From contig JANWVB010000007.1 of NCBI GenBank assembly GCA_025057695.1, positions 1 through 25,648 on the forward strand: 25,648 bases of DNA, read 5' to 3'. The position numbers were made by a program, and so were the translations under genes. Shown one piece after another: positions 1-8,245 of this stretch. The notes under the pieces were generated by a model that ran no database searches, was not told the DNA's origin, and saw nothing but the letters and a program-made list of their open reading frames with translations. The DNA comes from Patescibacteria group bacterium (GTDB lineage Bacteria; Patescibacteriota; Microgenomatia; UBA8517). Position 1 is the stretch's first letter. Each line of letters starts with the position of its first letter.

Positions 1-468
1 ACTATAGGAAATTAAATTAACTCCAATTTTTAAAAAAATAGCCAAACAAGAAAGACTATTTAAGACTAACTTACAGTGATTTAGGACACATTTCACAACT
101 TCAACAATAAACAAATTCTCAAAGCTGTTAGCAAACTTGCTTTCGCAATGCTAAAATTCTCTACAACCCTTTTATTTTAAGAATATCAAACGAAAATATC
201 TTTTATCGCTCTAATGACTAAATTAGCAAAAAATTGCATAAAAATAAAAAACTATATTATTCACACATGCCAAAAACCAAAATCAAAACAAATTTATTCA
301 TAAAAAATTTAAATCTTGTTATATTACTATAAGTCAAAGCTAAAGTCATCAATGAATACTAAACAAAAACTTAAAAATAAAACAATTTTCACATAAATAA
401 ACTGTCAAAAATTCAAAACAGACTAATAATTTCTGTAAAAAATTCGTTACGACATAGTTACAAAATTC
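1..468. other. AT-rich stretch without a recognisable gene
   Basis: Very AT-rich sequence downstream of the htpX stop codon. I see no convincing reading frame, no tRNA fold and no strong GC-rich hairpin followed by a T-run that would mark the end of the lemA-htpX transcript. It may be an intergenic spacer, or the tail of something lying outside the left edge. Confidence 0.5.
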
Positions 469-1389
469 TTACATCATTTGCTTAAGCGCGGCAATTCTTT
501 GCTCAACCGGCGGATGAGTGTTAAACAAAGAGGAAAACCAAGCAACACCTCCCCTTGCCTTGTCTTTAAACGGATTGGCGATATACAAATGAGCTGTGGC
601 TTTATTAGCCACTTCAAGAGGTTCATGATCAGAAGATATTTTCTGCAAAGCAGAAATAAGCCCTGCTGGCTGTCTGGTAATCTCTACCGATCCAGCATCA
701 GCCATAAATTCACGACGACGGGAAATTGCAAGCTGTATAATTTGCGCAACAAGAGGAGACAAAATTGCAAAGATCAATCCGATCAATAAAAAAAGCGCGC
801 CACTCCCTTTGGAATTACTATCTCTGCGAATAAAACTTTCTCTTAACAAAAAATCTGCAATCAAAGCCACAGAACCAACAAGCACTGAAACAATAGACAT
901 GAGTCTTATATCATAATTTTTTATGTGCGCAAGCTCATGAGCAACAACTCCTTCCAATTCCGTTCTGTTAAGTTTTTTCAAAAGCCCGGTTGTGGCACAA
1001 ATTACTGCATGTTTAGGATCCCTGCCTGTAGCAAAGGCATTCATCGCGGAATCTTCTATCACATAAAGCTTTGGCATCGGCAATCCTGCGCCAATAGATA
1101 AATTTTCGGCAACCGTGTAAAAATTAAAATCCCTTACACGATCCGCAGGACGAGCTCCTGAAATGCCTAAAATAATTCTATCGCTAAAATAATAACCACT
1201 TAGACCCATTAAACTAGAAATTATAAGAGCAAAACCAACAATTCCAAGTCCGCCAGGCTGGTAACCAAGATACAACGCGTACGCATTGGCCATAAAATAC
1301 AAAGAGACTGCCACAAAAACTACAAACGCCAAAACAACAAAAAAGCTTTTGCGTTTATTGCTAGACGCAACTTCGTAAATATTTTTCAT
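469..1389 (-). CDS. htpX: HtpX-like membrane zinc metalloprotease (M48)
   Basis: The 306-residue product matches the HtpX family of membrane-embedded M48 peptidases, which degrade damaged or misfolded membrane proteins. Two N-terminal hydrophobic segments (about residues 15-35 and 46-66) precede the catalytic domain. The zinc motif HELAH is at residues 151-155. The third zinc ligand is the glutamate of the REFMADAG motif (about residue 227), and two further hydrophobic segments lie between these motifs, as is usual for HtpX. Length is typical for the family. It follows lemA by 17 nt on the same strand, and the LemA-HtpX pairing is a common bacterial operon that supports both calls. The ATG has no clear Shine-Dalgarno sequence, so it may be translated by coupling to lemA. 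Confidence 0.93.
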   Translation of the reverse strand: MKNIYEVASSNKRKSFFVVLAFVVFVAVSLYFMANAYALYLGYQPGGLGIVGFALIISSLMGLSGYYFSDRIILGISGARPADRVRDFNFYTVAENLSIGAGLPMPKLYVIEDSAMNAFATGRDPKHAVICATTGLLKKLNRTELEGVVAHELAHIKNYDIRLMSIVSVLVGSVALIADFLLRESFIRRDSNSKGSGALFLLIGLIFAILSPLVAQIIQLAISRRREFMADAGSVEITRQPAGLISALQKISSDHEPLEVANKATAHLYIANPFKDKARGGVAWFSSLFNTHPPVEQRIAALKQMM

Positions 1390-1406
1390 ACAAGTTATAA
1401 AAAGGC

Positions 1407-1994
1407 TCAGAGATCAACTTTGGGTGTCTTCATCTCTTCAGATGAGACCTCTAAATGACTCCCCTTTTCCGATGTCACTATCCCATGAGCTTCAGTGAAA
1501 TTAAAAGCATTGGCAACCAAATTGGAAGGAAAAGTAACTCTTTTGACATTGTAATCTGCAGTCAAATCAATAACCAAACGTCTTGCATACATTACTTTGT
1601 CAGACGTATCACGCAACTCATCCATTAATTTAGTAACCACCTCGTTGCCTTTTATCTCAGGATTGTCCTCAACTGCCACTTTTATTTGTGGCAAAATTGA
1701 AGCCAATTTACTACCGGCATCTGCCATTGCCTGAATATCTCCAGATTCTACAGCAGACATTATTGATTTTCTTGCGTCAGTTAGATCCTTGAAAATAGAT
1801 TTTTCATGCTTAAGAAACCCTTTTGCCGAAGATTCAAGATTTGGTATTAATTCCGCTTGTCGTTTAAGTTGATTGCCAATTTCTTGCACCGCGGCTTTTA
1901 TCCTTGCTTTAGTAGCAACAAAAAAGTTGTACTCCGCAATCACCCAGACTACTAAAATGCCAATAATTATTATTGCAATTAAAACTATGTTAAT
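1407..1994 (-). CDS. lemA: LemA family membrane protein, probable ATT start
   Basis: LemA-family protein: a short N-terminal membrane anchor followed by a long alpha-helical, coiled-coil-like domain. The family hallmark is visible as QLKRQAELIPNL followed by KGFLKHEK. The first conventional start (GTG at 1943) would remove the membrane helix that nearly all LemA proteins have. The frame stays open up to a TGA at 2001-2003, and the 17 extra codons encode a helix of Ile, Val, Leu and Ala residues. No ATG, GTG or TTG occurs in that extension. An ATT codon at 1992-1994 sits six bases after a near-perfect Shine-Dalgarno sequence, so I place the start there (195 residues). The gene is followed by htpX, its usual operon partner. 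Its biochemical role is not well defined in the family. A base error changing ATG to ATT is the alternative. Confidence 0.88.
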   Translation of the reverse strand: MNIVLIAIIIIGILVVWVIAEYNFFVATKARIKAAVQEIGNQLKRQAELIPNLESSAKGFLKHEKSIFKDLTDARKSIMSAVESGDIQAMADAGSKLASILPQIKVAVEDNPEIKGNEVVTKLMDELRDTSDKVMYARRLVIDLTADYNVKRVTFPSNLVANAFNFTEAHGIVTSEKGSHLEVSSEEMKTPKVDL

Positions 1995-2000
1995 GGTATT

Positions 2001-2010
2001 TCACCCCCTT
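2001..2010 (-). promoter_or_regulatory. Strong Shine-Dalgarno site that decides the lemA start
   Basis: On the minus strand this reads AAGGGGGTGA, nine of ten bases identical to the full anti-16S complement AAGGAGGTGA. It ends six bases before the ATT at 1994. It is too far (about 57 nt) from the GTG at 1943 to serve that codon, and so supports initiation at the non-standard codon. Confidence 0.7.
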
Positions 2011-2039
2011 ATTTAAATTAAACTGTCAACTAACTAAAA

Positions 2040-3836
2040 TTATAGCATCTCTTCAAAATCCTTTAAGCTTTTGGTATTTACCACATCGTTTTTTGTAAGC
2101 CAGCCTCTTCTTGCCACAGAAACAGCCCATTGCATGTTTTCCATTCCTTGCTTGTGATGCGCATCTGTGCCAAACGTGAATTTAACACCTTTTTTAACAC
2201 CTTCACGAACGAGAAAATCAGGCAAATCAAGCCTCATAGGATCACCATTTATTTCAATCCATTTATTATTTTCCACACAAAAACTAAAAACCTTATCCCA
2301 ATCTATTTCAACTCCTTCTCTGCTGTTAAGCTTTCTGGCGGTTGGATGAGCAAATATCTTTACCTTTGGGTGAGACAAAGCTGAAAGAACACGACCAGTC
2401 ATCGCTTCTTTTGTCATTTCAAAACTTGAGTGAATTGAAACCAAAGCAAAATCTAAGGTTTCAAAAGCAGACTCAGGAACAGGCAAACTGCCATCTTGCA
2501 ATATGTCAATCTCCAAACTATTGAACACCCTTTTAACACTAACTTTTTCTTTATTGACCATTTCATTTAACTCTTTAACTTTTTTCTGTTTCCTCCGCAG
2601 TATTTTTACTATCTCATCATTGCTATGTCCCTTCTTGCTGGGATTATGCTCAGTCATCGCTATGTATTCGTAACCTAACCTATTTGCCATATCTACCAAT
2701 TCTTCCATAGAGCTTGCGCCTAAATCGTGACTTGTTTCCACATCAAAATCAGAGTGCAATTGAAGATCGCTTTTCACATCAGAAAGCAAAATCAAATCGG
2801 GCAATTGATGGTTTTTGGCGGCTTCTATCTCTCCTGTATTTTCCCTAAGCTCAGGAGGTATCCAATCAAGACCTAAAAAATTGTAAAATTCTTCCTCTGT
2901 TTTAAACTTTTTCAATGTCTCCATTCCTTTGTCTGAATCATTTGTTTTTGCACGAATACCATACTCTGATAAACTAAAACCTAATTTCAATGCATATTCT
3001 CTTAAAGCAATATTGTGATGCTTAGAACCAGTAAAATGTTGCAAAAGAGAGCCAAAAGACTCAGGATCTTGAACCATGCAATCAACTTGCATACCTCCCG
3101 GCAAAAGAATTGAAGCCTTGTGGACACCTTTTTCAATAATTCTCACTTTCTTAGGATAACTTACAAAATGATCAAGAACGCTACCCGGGTTTTTCGTTGC
3201 GACAGCTATGTCTACATCTCCAATAGTTGAAACTCTGCGCCTCAAACTTCCAAGCGGCTCAACCCTAACAACATGTTTATTTTGCAAAATCCACTCAGAA
3301 ACTTTTTCGGCAATCAGATACGCATAAGGCAGAAGATGTCTCTTAACTGCTTTTCTTACCATATTAATTGATCGTAATATTGCAAACTGTGAATCCTCGC
3401 CAAAACCAGTTAGTTTTGCTATCTCTCCTTTCTTAGCTAATTTCTCCAAATCGCCAATCGGATCTTTATCTCCAATTGGCAACTCTTTAACTAATTTATA
3501 AGCAGTCTTTACACCAACCCCCGGTATTTTCATAAGCTCAAATATCGACATTGGCAATCCTTGAAAAATGTCAGCAAAGTGAGATGAACTGCCCACTGAA
3601 AAAATTTCATCCAAATGCTTTGCCAGTGAAGGCCCAACGCCAGCAATTTCCACAAGCTTGCCTTCATCCCAGATGTCTTTGATTTCACTTGACAAATGCT
3701 CTATGCTATCGGCAGCACGTTGATAAGCAACTATCCTGAACTTATTTCTTGTCTCATCCTTTAACTGATATGCGGCGGCTATATCTCGCAACAACTCAGC
3801 AACTTCCAGATTTGTCATATTCTTATGCATCTTCAT
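2040..3836 (-). CDS. polX: DNA polymerase X family protein with PHP domain
   Basis: The 598-residue protein has the bacterial PolX layout: an N-terminal 8-kDa-like helical domain with two helix-hairpin-helix motifs (IAGVGPSLAKHL near residue 64 and IPGVGVKTAYKL near 104), a family X nucleotidyltransferase core, and a C-terminal PHP phosphoesterase. The polymerase signature is GSLRRRVSTIGDVDIAV with the metal-binding DxD pair; the third aspartate lies in MQVDCMV. The PHP domain starts with DLQLHSD and continues with TEHNPS, EIDIL, a histidine in AHPTARK and GTDAHH, consistent with metal-dependent 3'-end processing. Such enzymes fill small gaps in base-excision and end repair. Length is normal for the family (about 570-600). 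Another possible start is the ATG at codon 7. It lies 12 nt after the dehydrogenase gene and is probably cotranscribed with it. Confidence 0.93.
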   Translation of the reverse strand: MKMHKNMTNLEVAELLRDIAAAYQLKDETRNKFRIVAYQRAADSIEHLSSEIKDIWDEGKLVEIAGVGPSLAKHLDEIFSVGSSSHFADIFQGLPMSIFELMKIPGVGVKTAYKLVKELPIGDKDPIGDLEKLAKKGEIAKLTGFGEDSQFAILRSINMVRKAVKRHLLPYAYLIAEKVSEWILQNKHVVRVEPLGSLRRRVSTIGDVDIAVATKNPGSVLDHFVSYPKKVRIIEKGVHKASILLPGGMQVDCMVQDPESFGSLLQHFTGSKHHNIALREYALKLGFSLSEYGIRAKTNDSDKGMETLKKFKTEEEFYNFLGLDWIPPELRENTGEIEAAKNHQLPDLILLSDVKSDLQLHSDFDVETSHDLGASSMEELVDMANRLGYEYIAMTEHNPSKKGHSNDEIVKILRRKQKKVKELNEMVNKEKVSVKRVFNSLEIDILQDGSLPVPESAFETLDFALVSIHSSFEMTKEAMTGRVLSALSHPKVKIFAHPTARKLNSREGVEIDWDKVFSFCVENNKWIEINGDPMRLDLPDFLVREGVKKGVKFTFGTDAHHKQGMENMQWAVSVARRGWLTKNDVVNTKSLKDFEEML

Positions 3837-3847
3837 AAAATCACAAA

Positions 3848-4555
3848 TTAAAGAGGATAAAGCTCCCCCGAATATCTAAGGAATTTCCCATTGAATTCAT
3901 CATTCCAATTTTTAGTGATATTGATTATTTTTTCTGCTTGAATAAGTGGTTCGTCTACACCATCCGGATTCATGTGTGTTTTCATGTCGCCAGGGTGTAC
4001 CGCAAAAGTTTTCACATTTTTTGGCAAATCCCAAACACTACAAAACGTATACATATTAAGCGCGATTTTACTTGCACGATAACCGTAATTGGCATTTTCA
4101 TTTGGCAATTCATCGTGAAAACTAGCTCTGTTGCTTGAAATATTTATCACAAAACAAGGATCCGTAACTAAAAAAGGCAAAAAACACTTTGTCACCATAA
4201 GAGGAGAGACCGAATTCGTGTTAAACATTTTAAGAAGCATACCTCTATCTAATTGATCCAACTTACAAACAAGGTTCTTGTTGCCAAAAGTTGCGGTATC
4301 TTTGTTTATTCCAGCATTATTTATTAACAAATCAATCGCATTTGTTTTTTCACGCACTTTTTCACAAGCTTGAGAAATTGAAGAGTCAGATGTCACATCT
4401 ATTACAACAGGGCAAACATTTTCATGCGCTAAATCAAACCTTTGTATATCTCTTACTCCCGCAAAAACAAAATAACCATTAACTGAAAGATATTCGCAAA
4501 AAGCTTTCCCTAGACCTTGAGACGCTCCAGTTACAAAAGCATAATTAAAACTCAT
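3848..4555 (-). CDS. Short-chain dehydrogenase/reductase (SDR)
   Basis: A 235-residue Rossmann-fold oxidoreductase of the classical SDR type. The dinucleotide-binding motif GASQGLG is at about residues 10-16, the structural NNAG at about 88-91, the catalytic serine in INISSNRAS, and the Tyr-x-x-x-Lys pair in YRASK. The missing Gly-rich or arginine specificity markers do not let me choose between NAD and NADP, and the substrate cannot be read from the sequence. It is the first gene of a probable two-gene unit with polX, which starts 12 nt after its stop. There is no obvious functional link between the two. Confidence 0.85.
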   Translation of the reverse strand: MSFNYAFVTGASQGLGKAFCEYLSVNGYFVFAGVRDIQRFDLAHENVCPVVIDVTSDSSISQACEKVREKTNAIDLLINNAGINKDTATFGNKNLVCKLDQLDRGMLLKMFNTNSVSPLMVTKCFLPFLVTDPCFVINISSNRASFHDELPNENANYGYRASKIALNMYTFCSVWDLPKNVKTFAVHPGDMKTHMNPDGVDEPLIQAEKIINITKNWNDEFNGKFLRYSGELYPL

Positions 4556-4855
4556 AATTAATCGGTATTAAAAATGAATTAAACAAATAAAACAATAAAA
4601 CTATATTATATTTATTTAAGTATAATCGTTAGTCACGTATTAACAATTATAAATACAAACTCATTGCTGTAGTAAGCATTTTATTTTATAATTCAAAGTA
4701 GTTAGTGTTATTTGATTTTAGTTAGATTTCTTGTTGTTTTAAGACTAGCCAAATAATAAAACAATTAATCAAGCGTAATTTAGATTTTGTCGTAGGTTTG
4801 TCAACCTTTCACCATACTAAACTAACTAACACTAAAAAAATAACACAAACGAAGT
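4556..4855. other. AT-rich intergenic region between divergent units
   Basis: This 300-base spacer separates the minus-strand dehydrogenase from the plus-strand tRNA-Asp. A TATAAT reads on the minus strand at 4605-4610, about 50 nt before the dehydrogenase start, but lacks a good -35 at 17 bases. I see no convincing plus-strand promoter for the tRNA and no coding frame. Confidence 0.35.
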
Positions 4856-4929
4856 GGGATCGTAGCTCAATTGGTTAGAGTGCCGCCCTGTCACGGCGGA
4901 GGTTGCGGGTTCGAGTCCCGTCGGTCCCG
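4856..4929 (+). tRNA. tRNA-Asp (anticodon GTC)
   Basis: Complete cloverleaf: acceptor stem GGGATCG/CGGTCCC (one G-T pair), D arm GCTC..GAGT, anticodon arm CCGCC-CTGTCAC-GGCGG with anticodon GTC, and T arm GCGGG-TTCGAGT-CCCGT. The discriminator base G fits tRNA-Asp. The 3' CCA is not encoded, so a CCA-adding enzyme is needed. Confidence 0.96.
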
Positions 4930-5084
4930 CAAAATTAGCTTAAAGTGTGAGTTGATCAAACGAGCAAAAACCTCAATTTCAACTAAAGTTAACCGTTGAC
5001 ATATTAAAAAAGTTACGTAGAATGTAGCTAAAAGTCTGCTCCAGTGGTTTTCTTCTGCCTCATTTCAGTTTGCGAATTAAAGAC

Positions 5085-5960
5085 ATGGACATAAAAAACA
5101 TTCTAAAAAATATCAAGCTACAAGAATCTACAATCAGCATGGTTATGGGAGTCTTAGTTATAATTGTGATTGGGATCTTTGGAGTAAATTACTTCTCTCA
5201 ACAAACAGAACAAAAACCACCTTTCCCATCTAACGGCGATATAACAAACAACTTATCGCCAACAGAGACCAAACTTCCAACTATCCATACAGTAGCTGAA
5301 AACGAATCTCTTTGGTCTATATCAGAAAAATATTACGGCACAGGGTATAACTGGGTCGATATAAGAGATGCTAACAACCTAGATAACCCAGATCGAATAA
5401 AGGTGGGATCCGAAATAACCATACCGGATGTTAAACCTCGCAAACCGGTAGACACAACAAGCCCTACAACAATAGCAAAAGTATCACCCACACTCGAATC
5501 AACATCAACACCCACATCAACCAATTCGCCAACACCAACTAAAAAGTTAGAAACAATCACGCCTACACCTACTCCCAAAGCCAACGAGCCAAGTGTTTCT
5601 AGCGAACATGTAGTAGCATCAGGAGAAACACTGTGGAAAATATCTGAAAAATACTACGGCACAGGTTACGATTGGACAAAAATTGCCAAAGAAAACAATA
5701 TTAAAAACCCAAACAAAATTGAAATTGGACAAACTTTAAAAATACCAACTTCCAACCAAACTGCCGCGGCAACAGACTCAGATCAAGGCAAAACTGGTGA
5801 AACTGAAAAATACACTGTTCAAAAAGGTGATAGTTTGTGGAAAATTGCTCAAAGCCAATTAGGTAATCCTTATCTTTGGGTAAAAATTGCCAAACTCAAT
5901 AAACTCAAAAACCCAAGTGTTATTCACGCGGGCAATGTGCTTGAAATACCCAAAAAATAG
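5085..5960 (+). CDS. Membrane-anchored protein with three LysM domains
   Basis: A 291-residue protein with a short cytoplasmic tail, one membrane helix (about residues 17-36), then an outer part with three LysM repeats, each beginning with a [HY]-[TV]-V motif and ending near a conserved I-P. LysM1 and LysM2 are separated by a Thr/Ser/Pro-rich linker of about 60 residues (many TP and TPTP steps), a flexible wall-spanning spacer. LysM binds N-acetylglucosamine-containing polymers, so it probably attaches to peptidoglycan. No catalytic domain is present. LysM1 and LysM2 share the unusual insert KYYGTGY, which points to recent duplication. A TTG at 5070 is in frame, but I prefer the ATG at 5085. 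Neither has a good Shine-Dalgarno sequence. Confidence 0.88.
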   Translation: MDIKNILKNIKLQESTISMVMGVLVIIVIGIFGVNYFSQQTEQKPPFPSNGDITNNLSPTETKLPTIHTVAENESLWSISEKYYGTGYNWVDIRDANNLDNPDRIKVGSEITIPDVKPRKPVDTTSPTTIAKVSPTLESTSTPTSTNSPTPTKKLETITPTPTPKANEPSVSSEHVVASGETLWKISEKYYGTGYDWTKIAKENNIKNPNKIEIGQTLKIPTSNQTAAATDSDQGKTGETEKYTVQKGDSLWKIAQSQLGNPYLWVKIAKLNKLKNPSVIHAGNVLEIPKK

Positions 5961-5979
5961 TTATATCGTTTGATATAAT
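5961..5979 (+). promoter_or_regulatory. Extended -10 promoter of tRNA-Gly inside a small hairpin
   Basis: TGATATAAT at 5971-5979 is an extended -10 element (TG-n-TATAAT) placed 12 nt before the tRNA-Gly. The same bases form a perfect seven-pair AT hairpin, TTATATC-GTTT-GATATAA (5961-5978), just after the LysM stop codon. No good -35 is visible, which fits the extended -10 type. Confidence 0.5.
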
Positions 5980-5990
5980 ACTCGCACCAA

Positions 5991-6061
5991 GCGGGATTAG
6001 TTAAACGGTCTAACGCTACCTTCCCAAGGTAGAGAAACGGATTCGACTTCCGTATCCCGCT
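5991..6061 (+). tRNA. tRNA-Gly (anticodon CCC)
   Basis: Acceptor stem GCGGGAT/ATCCCGC with discriminator T, D arm GTTA..TAAC, anticodon arm CTACC-TTCCCAA-GGTAG giving anticodon CCC, and T arm ACGGA-TTCGACT-TCCGT. CCA is not encoded. The CCC isoacceptor reads GGG only, so another glycine tRNA must exist elsewhere. Confidence 0.95.
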
Positions 6062-6214
6062 CAAATATTTGTTAATTCATTTAATTGTTAATTTATAAAT
6101 ACGTAACATTATAATAAATTACTTTGTACTTGCTCCAAACACTACCATTGACAAGTTTATAAGTTTTAAGGGTTCAACCAAAACTGAAAAACTAGCATTG
6201 AACAACCTAAGCTC

Positions 6215-6246
6215 CTTTTAAAAATTAAATTGACAATTTTTAAAAG
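6215..6246. repeat. Perfect 12-bp inverted repeat around a TTGACA box
   Basis: CTTTTAAAAATT (6215-6226) and AATTTTTAAAAG (6235-6246) are exact reverse complements with an eight-base loop. A consensus -35 box TTGACA (6230-6235) straddles the loop and right arm, upstream of the small membrane protein gene. No clean -10 at the usual distance follows (TATCTT lies 15 bases on). It could be an operator, a cruciform or an AT-rich transcript end. Confidence 0.45.
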
Positions 6247-6292
6247 ATATTATCTTGATATTAAAACAAAAAACTGCTTCAATTAAATTGTC

Positions 6293-6520
6293 ATGATGTA
6301 CGAAACAAAACAAACAAACTATTTATATCTTTTCATATTTGTTTGTTTTTCCCTTGCTTTTGGTATGCTAGTTTTTTTCTATTACAAACCAATGATTATT
6401 AACGCCCAATGTTCAGATGTGGCATCAAAAAGCTCGTTTATTTACAAAGATAGAAATCTTATTGATCCTACGCTAAATTATGACTCTCTAAAAGAAAAGT
6501 GCATTCAAGAAGCTCTCTAG
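6293..6520 (+). CDS. Small single-pass membrane protein, unknown function
   Basis: A 75-residue product that I do not recognise. A short N-terminal segment precedes one strongly hydrophobic helix (about residues 10-31), followed by a roughly 40-residue polar tail. The tail holds two cysteines (in AQCSD and KEKCIQ) that could form a disulfide outside the cell. The reading frame, the TAG stop and the TM-plus-tail architecture look real, and small proteins of this kind are common in CPR genomes. A second ATG follows the first, and there is no clear Shine-Dalgarno sequence. It stands alone between two tRNA genes. Confidence 0.6.
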   Translation: MMYETKQTNYLYLFIFVCFSLAFGMLVFFYYKPMIINAQCSDVASKSSFIYKDRNLIDPTLNYDSLKEKCIQEAL

Positions 6521-6569
6521 GTTTGACTTCTTATCAAATCTGAAATAACAAACAACCACGCAATTAGGA

Positions 6570-6575
6570 TATAAT
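6570..6575 (+). promoter_or_regulatory. Probable -10 box of tRNA-Thr
   Basis: Consensus TATAAT 20 nt before the tRNA-Thr. No recognisable -35 box lies at 16-18 bases, so the call rests on the perfect hexamer and its position. Confidence 0.4.
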
Positions 6576-6595
6576 ATAGCCCAACTGAAAAAATT

Positions 6596-6668
6596 GCCTA
6601 CGTAGCTCAGCTGGCAGAGCAGCGGTATCGTAAACCGCAGGTCGTCGGTTCAATCCCGACCGTAGGCT
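6596..6668 (+). tRNA. tRNA-Thr (anticodon CGT)
   Basis: Acceptor stem GCCTACG/CGTAGGC with discriminator T, D arm GCTC..GAGC, anticodon arm GCGGT-ATCGTAA-ACCGC giving anticodon CGT, and T arm GTCGG-TTCAATC-CCGAC. CCA is not encoded. It reads ACG codons. Confidence 0.95.
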
Positions 6669-6820
6669 CACAAATCTTCAAATTTTTTGCTTGAACAAAT
6701 CTTTTTACAAGTTTCTAATTCTTAAAAATATGTATAAAGGTATCAAAATCATTTTCACACGCTTACATCAATTATCACTTGATTCCTATGTTTGTTTTTC
6801 ACATAAAATTATCCTGAAAG

Positions 6821-7228
6821 CTAATTAAAATTTATACTAAAATTATACATTCCCATGCTACAGGTTCCTCGGACTTTTTCGCCCGGTTTTGGAATCCCCA
6901 AGTCAATTACCTCTTCTCCTGTTGGTTGCAATAATTTTTGAAAACTTGCCGAACGGACTATAAGAGCCGCTGAACAATCATATGTGCTTTCTGTCTTTAT
7001 TACTAATTTAGTCGGCATCCCCGCTTCGAGTTGTGTATTACGCGGGGAATAACCGCCTTTGGCAGTTACAGTAACATACTGAACACCATCTTTTATTTCT
7101 ACATTTTGTGACTGCATGACATCACCTTCTAGATTTGAAAGTAAATTTGTTCCCAAAATAAAGTAACCAGAAATACTAATAATAACACCGGCAATAAAAA
7201 TAAAAAATAATATTTTGTTTCTTTGCAT
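6821..7228 (-). CDS. Membrane-anchored cupredoxin-like protein
   Basis: A 135-residue protein with an N-terminal hydrophobic anchor (about residues 5-25) and a single beta-rich domain that resembles the cupredoxin family. The features are a GGYSPRNTQLEAGMPTKL strand, a cysteine in TYDCSAA, and the C-terminal ligand loop GTCSMGMYNF, which supplies cysteine and methionine for copper. The usual histidine-rich variant of the ligand set is not obvious, so metal affinity is inferred. It is the last gene of the copper operon, 16 nt after the TauE/DsbD-like gene. The position fits a copper carrier or sink on the outer face of the membrane. It could instead be a structural cupredoxin-fold protein. Confidence 0.78.
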   Translation of the reverse strand: MQRNKILFFIFIAGVIISISGYFILGTNLLSNLEGDVMQSQNVEIKDGVQYVTVTAKGGYSPRNTQLEAGMPTKLVIKTESTYDCSAALIVRSASFQKLLQPTGEEVIDLGIPKPGEKVRGTCSMGMYNFSINFN

Positions 7229-7244
7229 AAATAACCTAGTTCAA

Positions 7245-8243
7245 TTATATGTTAAACAAAGGGTTGATAACTGCAAGACTTCCAAGAAGTCCAAAGATGC
7301 CGAGTCCAATTACAATCACTCCCGCTGATTTAAAAAAAAGCGAAGCATATTTTGACTGAGCAAACGAAACCGAACCAAATGACAAAAACGCAAGAACAGG
7401 AAATGTGCCAAGCGCAAATGCTGTCATAACAAGGAAGCCTGATAAAAATGAACCGCTGGAAATTGCCGCAAATTGCATAGTTTGTGTAAAACCGCACGGC
7501 AAAAAGAAAGTCCCAACACCCACTAAAAAAGTAGTTATAGTTTCATGCTCAACTTTGCGAAAAAGAGTAAAAAAATTTGAAGGTAAAGCAATTATATTTT
7601 TTTCAAACAATCCAACAAGATTAAAACCAAGAATAATCATCATTATCGATGCGATAATTCCAAGCGTCGCAGAAAGTGTAAAGCTTACACTAATTAAGCT
7701 TCCAATTGAGCCAAGAACACCTCCAAGCAAAGCAAAGCCCATCAAGCGCCCGCTATGAAAAAGCAACATCGGTTTTATGTCGCTTATCTTATCTTTGGCA
7801 ACCGTTGCAGATAGCGAAAGCACCAATCCACCAACAACCGCCATGCAACTTGATACTGACGCAATAAGGCCAATAATAAAACTAGTTATAGGCGTCACAT
7901 TTCCTTCAAAACCGAAGTTTAAAATTCCTGATTTTTGTAAAATATAAAATATGAAAAGAAATGAAAACCCAATAGGTAAAGCTTGCCAAATTAATTTATT
8001 GTCTTTTTTTTCAAGCAACTGTTTCTCAATTGAAATATGATAACCTCTAGAATTTATCTTATCATTTAAAATCTTAGCAAGTTTGTGTCGATCTATATCA
8101 ATCGTGGTACGAACCAAAATCGTCCCATTTTTTAAATCTACATTGGTACAACTAACACCATTTTGGTTGTTCAAAGTGTCTTCAATAAAAATCTTGCACG
8201 ACGAACAATGAATACCAGATACATGAAATTTGTACTTTCTCAT
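7245..8243 (-). CDS. HMA domain fused to TauE/SafE (DsbD-like) membrane protein
   Basis: The 332-residue protein begins with a heavy-metal-associated domain (residues 1-70), whose metal loop is GIHCSSC. A first helix (about residues 88-105) and then about six more hydrophobic helices form a sulfite-exporter TauE/SafE or DsbD-transmembrane type module. This module has conserved glycine- and proline-rich helices and a cysteine in FFLPCGFTQT plus one in VSSCMAV, resembling the paired membrane cysteines of DsbD/CcdA proteins. HMA-TauE/SafE fusions are typical companions of copper ATPases. Likely roles are copper handling or thiol supply across the membrane; the sequence does not decide between them. 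It starts two nucleotides after the ATPase stop, so coupled translation is likely. Confidence 0.85.
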   Translation of the reverse strand: MRKYKFHVSGIHCSSCKIFIEDTLNNQNGVSCTNVDLKNGTILVRTTIDIDRHKLAKILNDKINSRGYHISIEKQLLEKKDNKLIWQALPIGFSFLFIFYILQKSGILNFGFEGNVTPITSFIIGLIASVSSCMAVVGGLVLSLSATVAKDKISDIKPMLLFHSGRLMGFALLGGVLGSIGSLISVSFTLSATLGIIASIMMIILGFNLVGLFEKNIIALPSNFFTLFRKVEHETITTFLVGVGTFFLPCGFTQTMQFAAISSGSFLSGFLVMTAFALGTFPVLAFLSFGSVSFAQSKYASLFFKSAGVIVIGLGIFGLLGSLAVINPLFNI

Positions 8244-8245
8244 AA

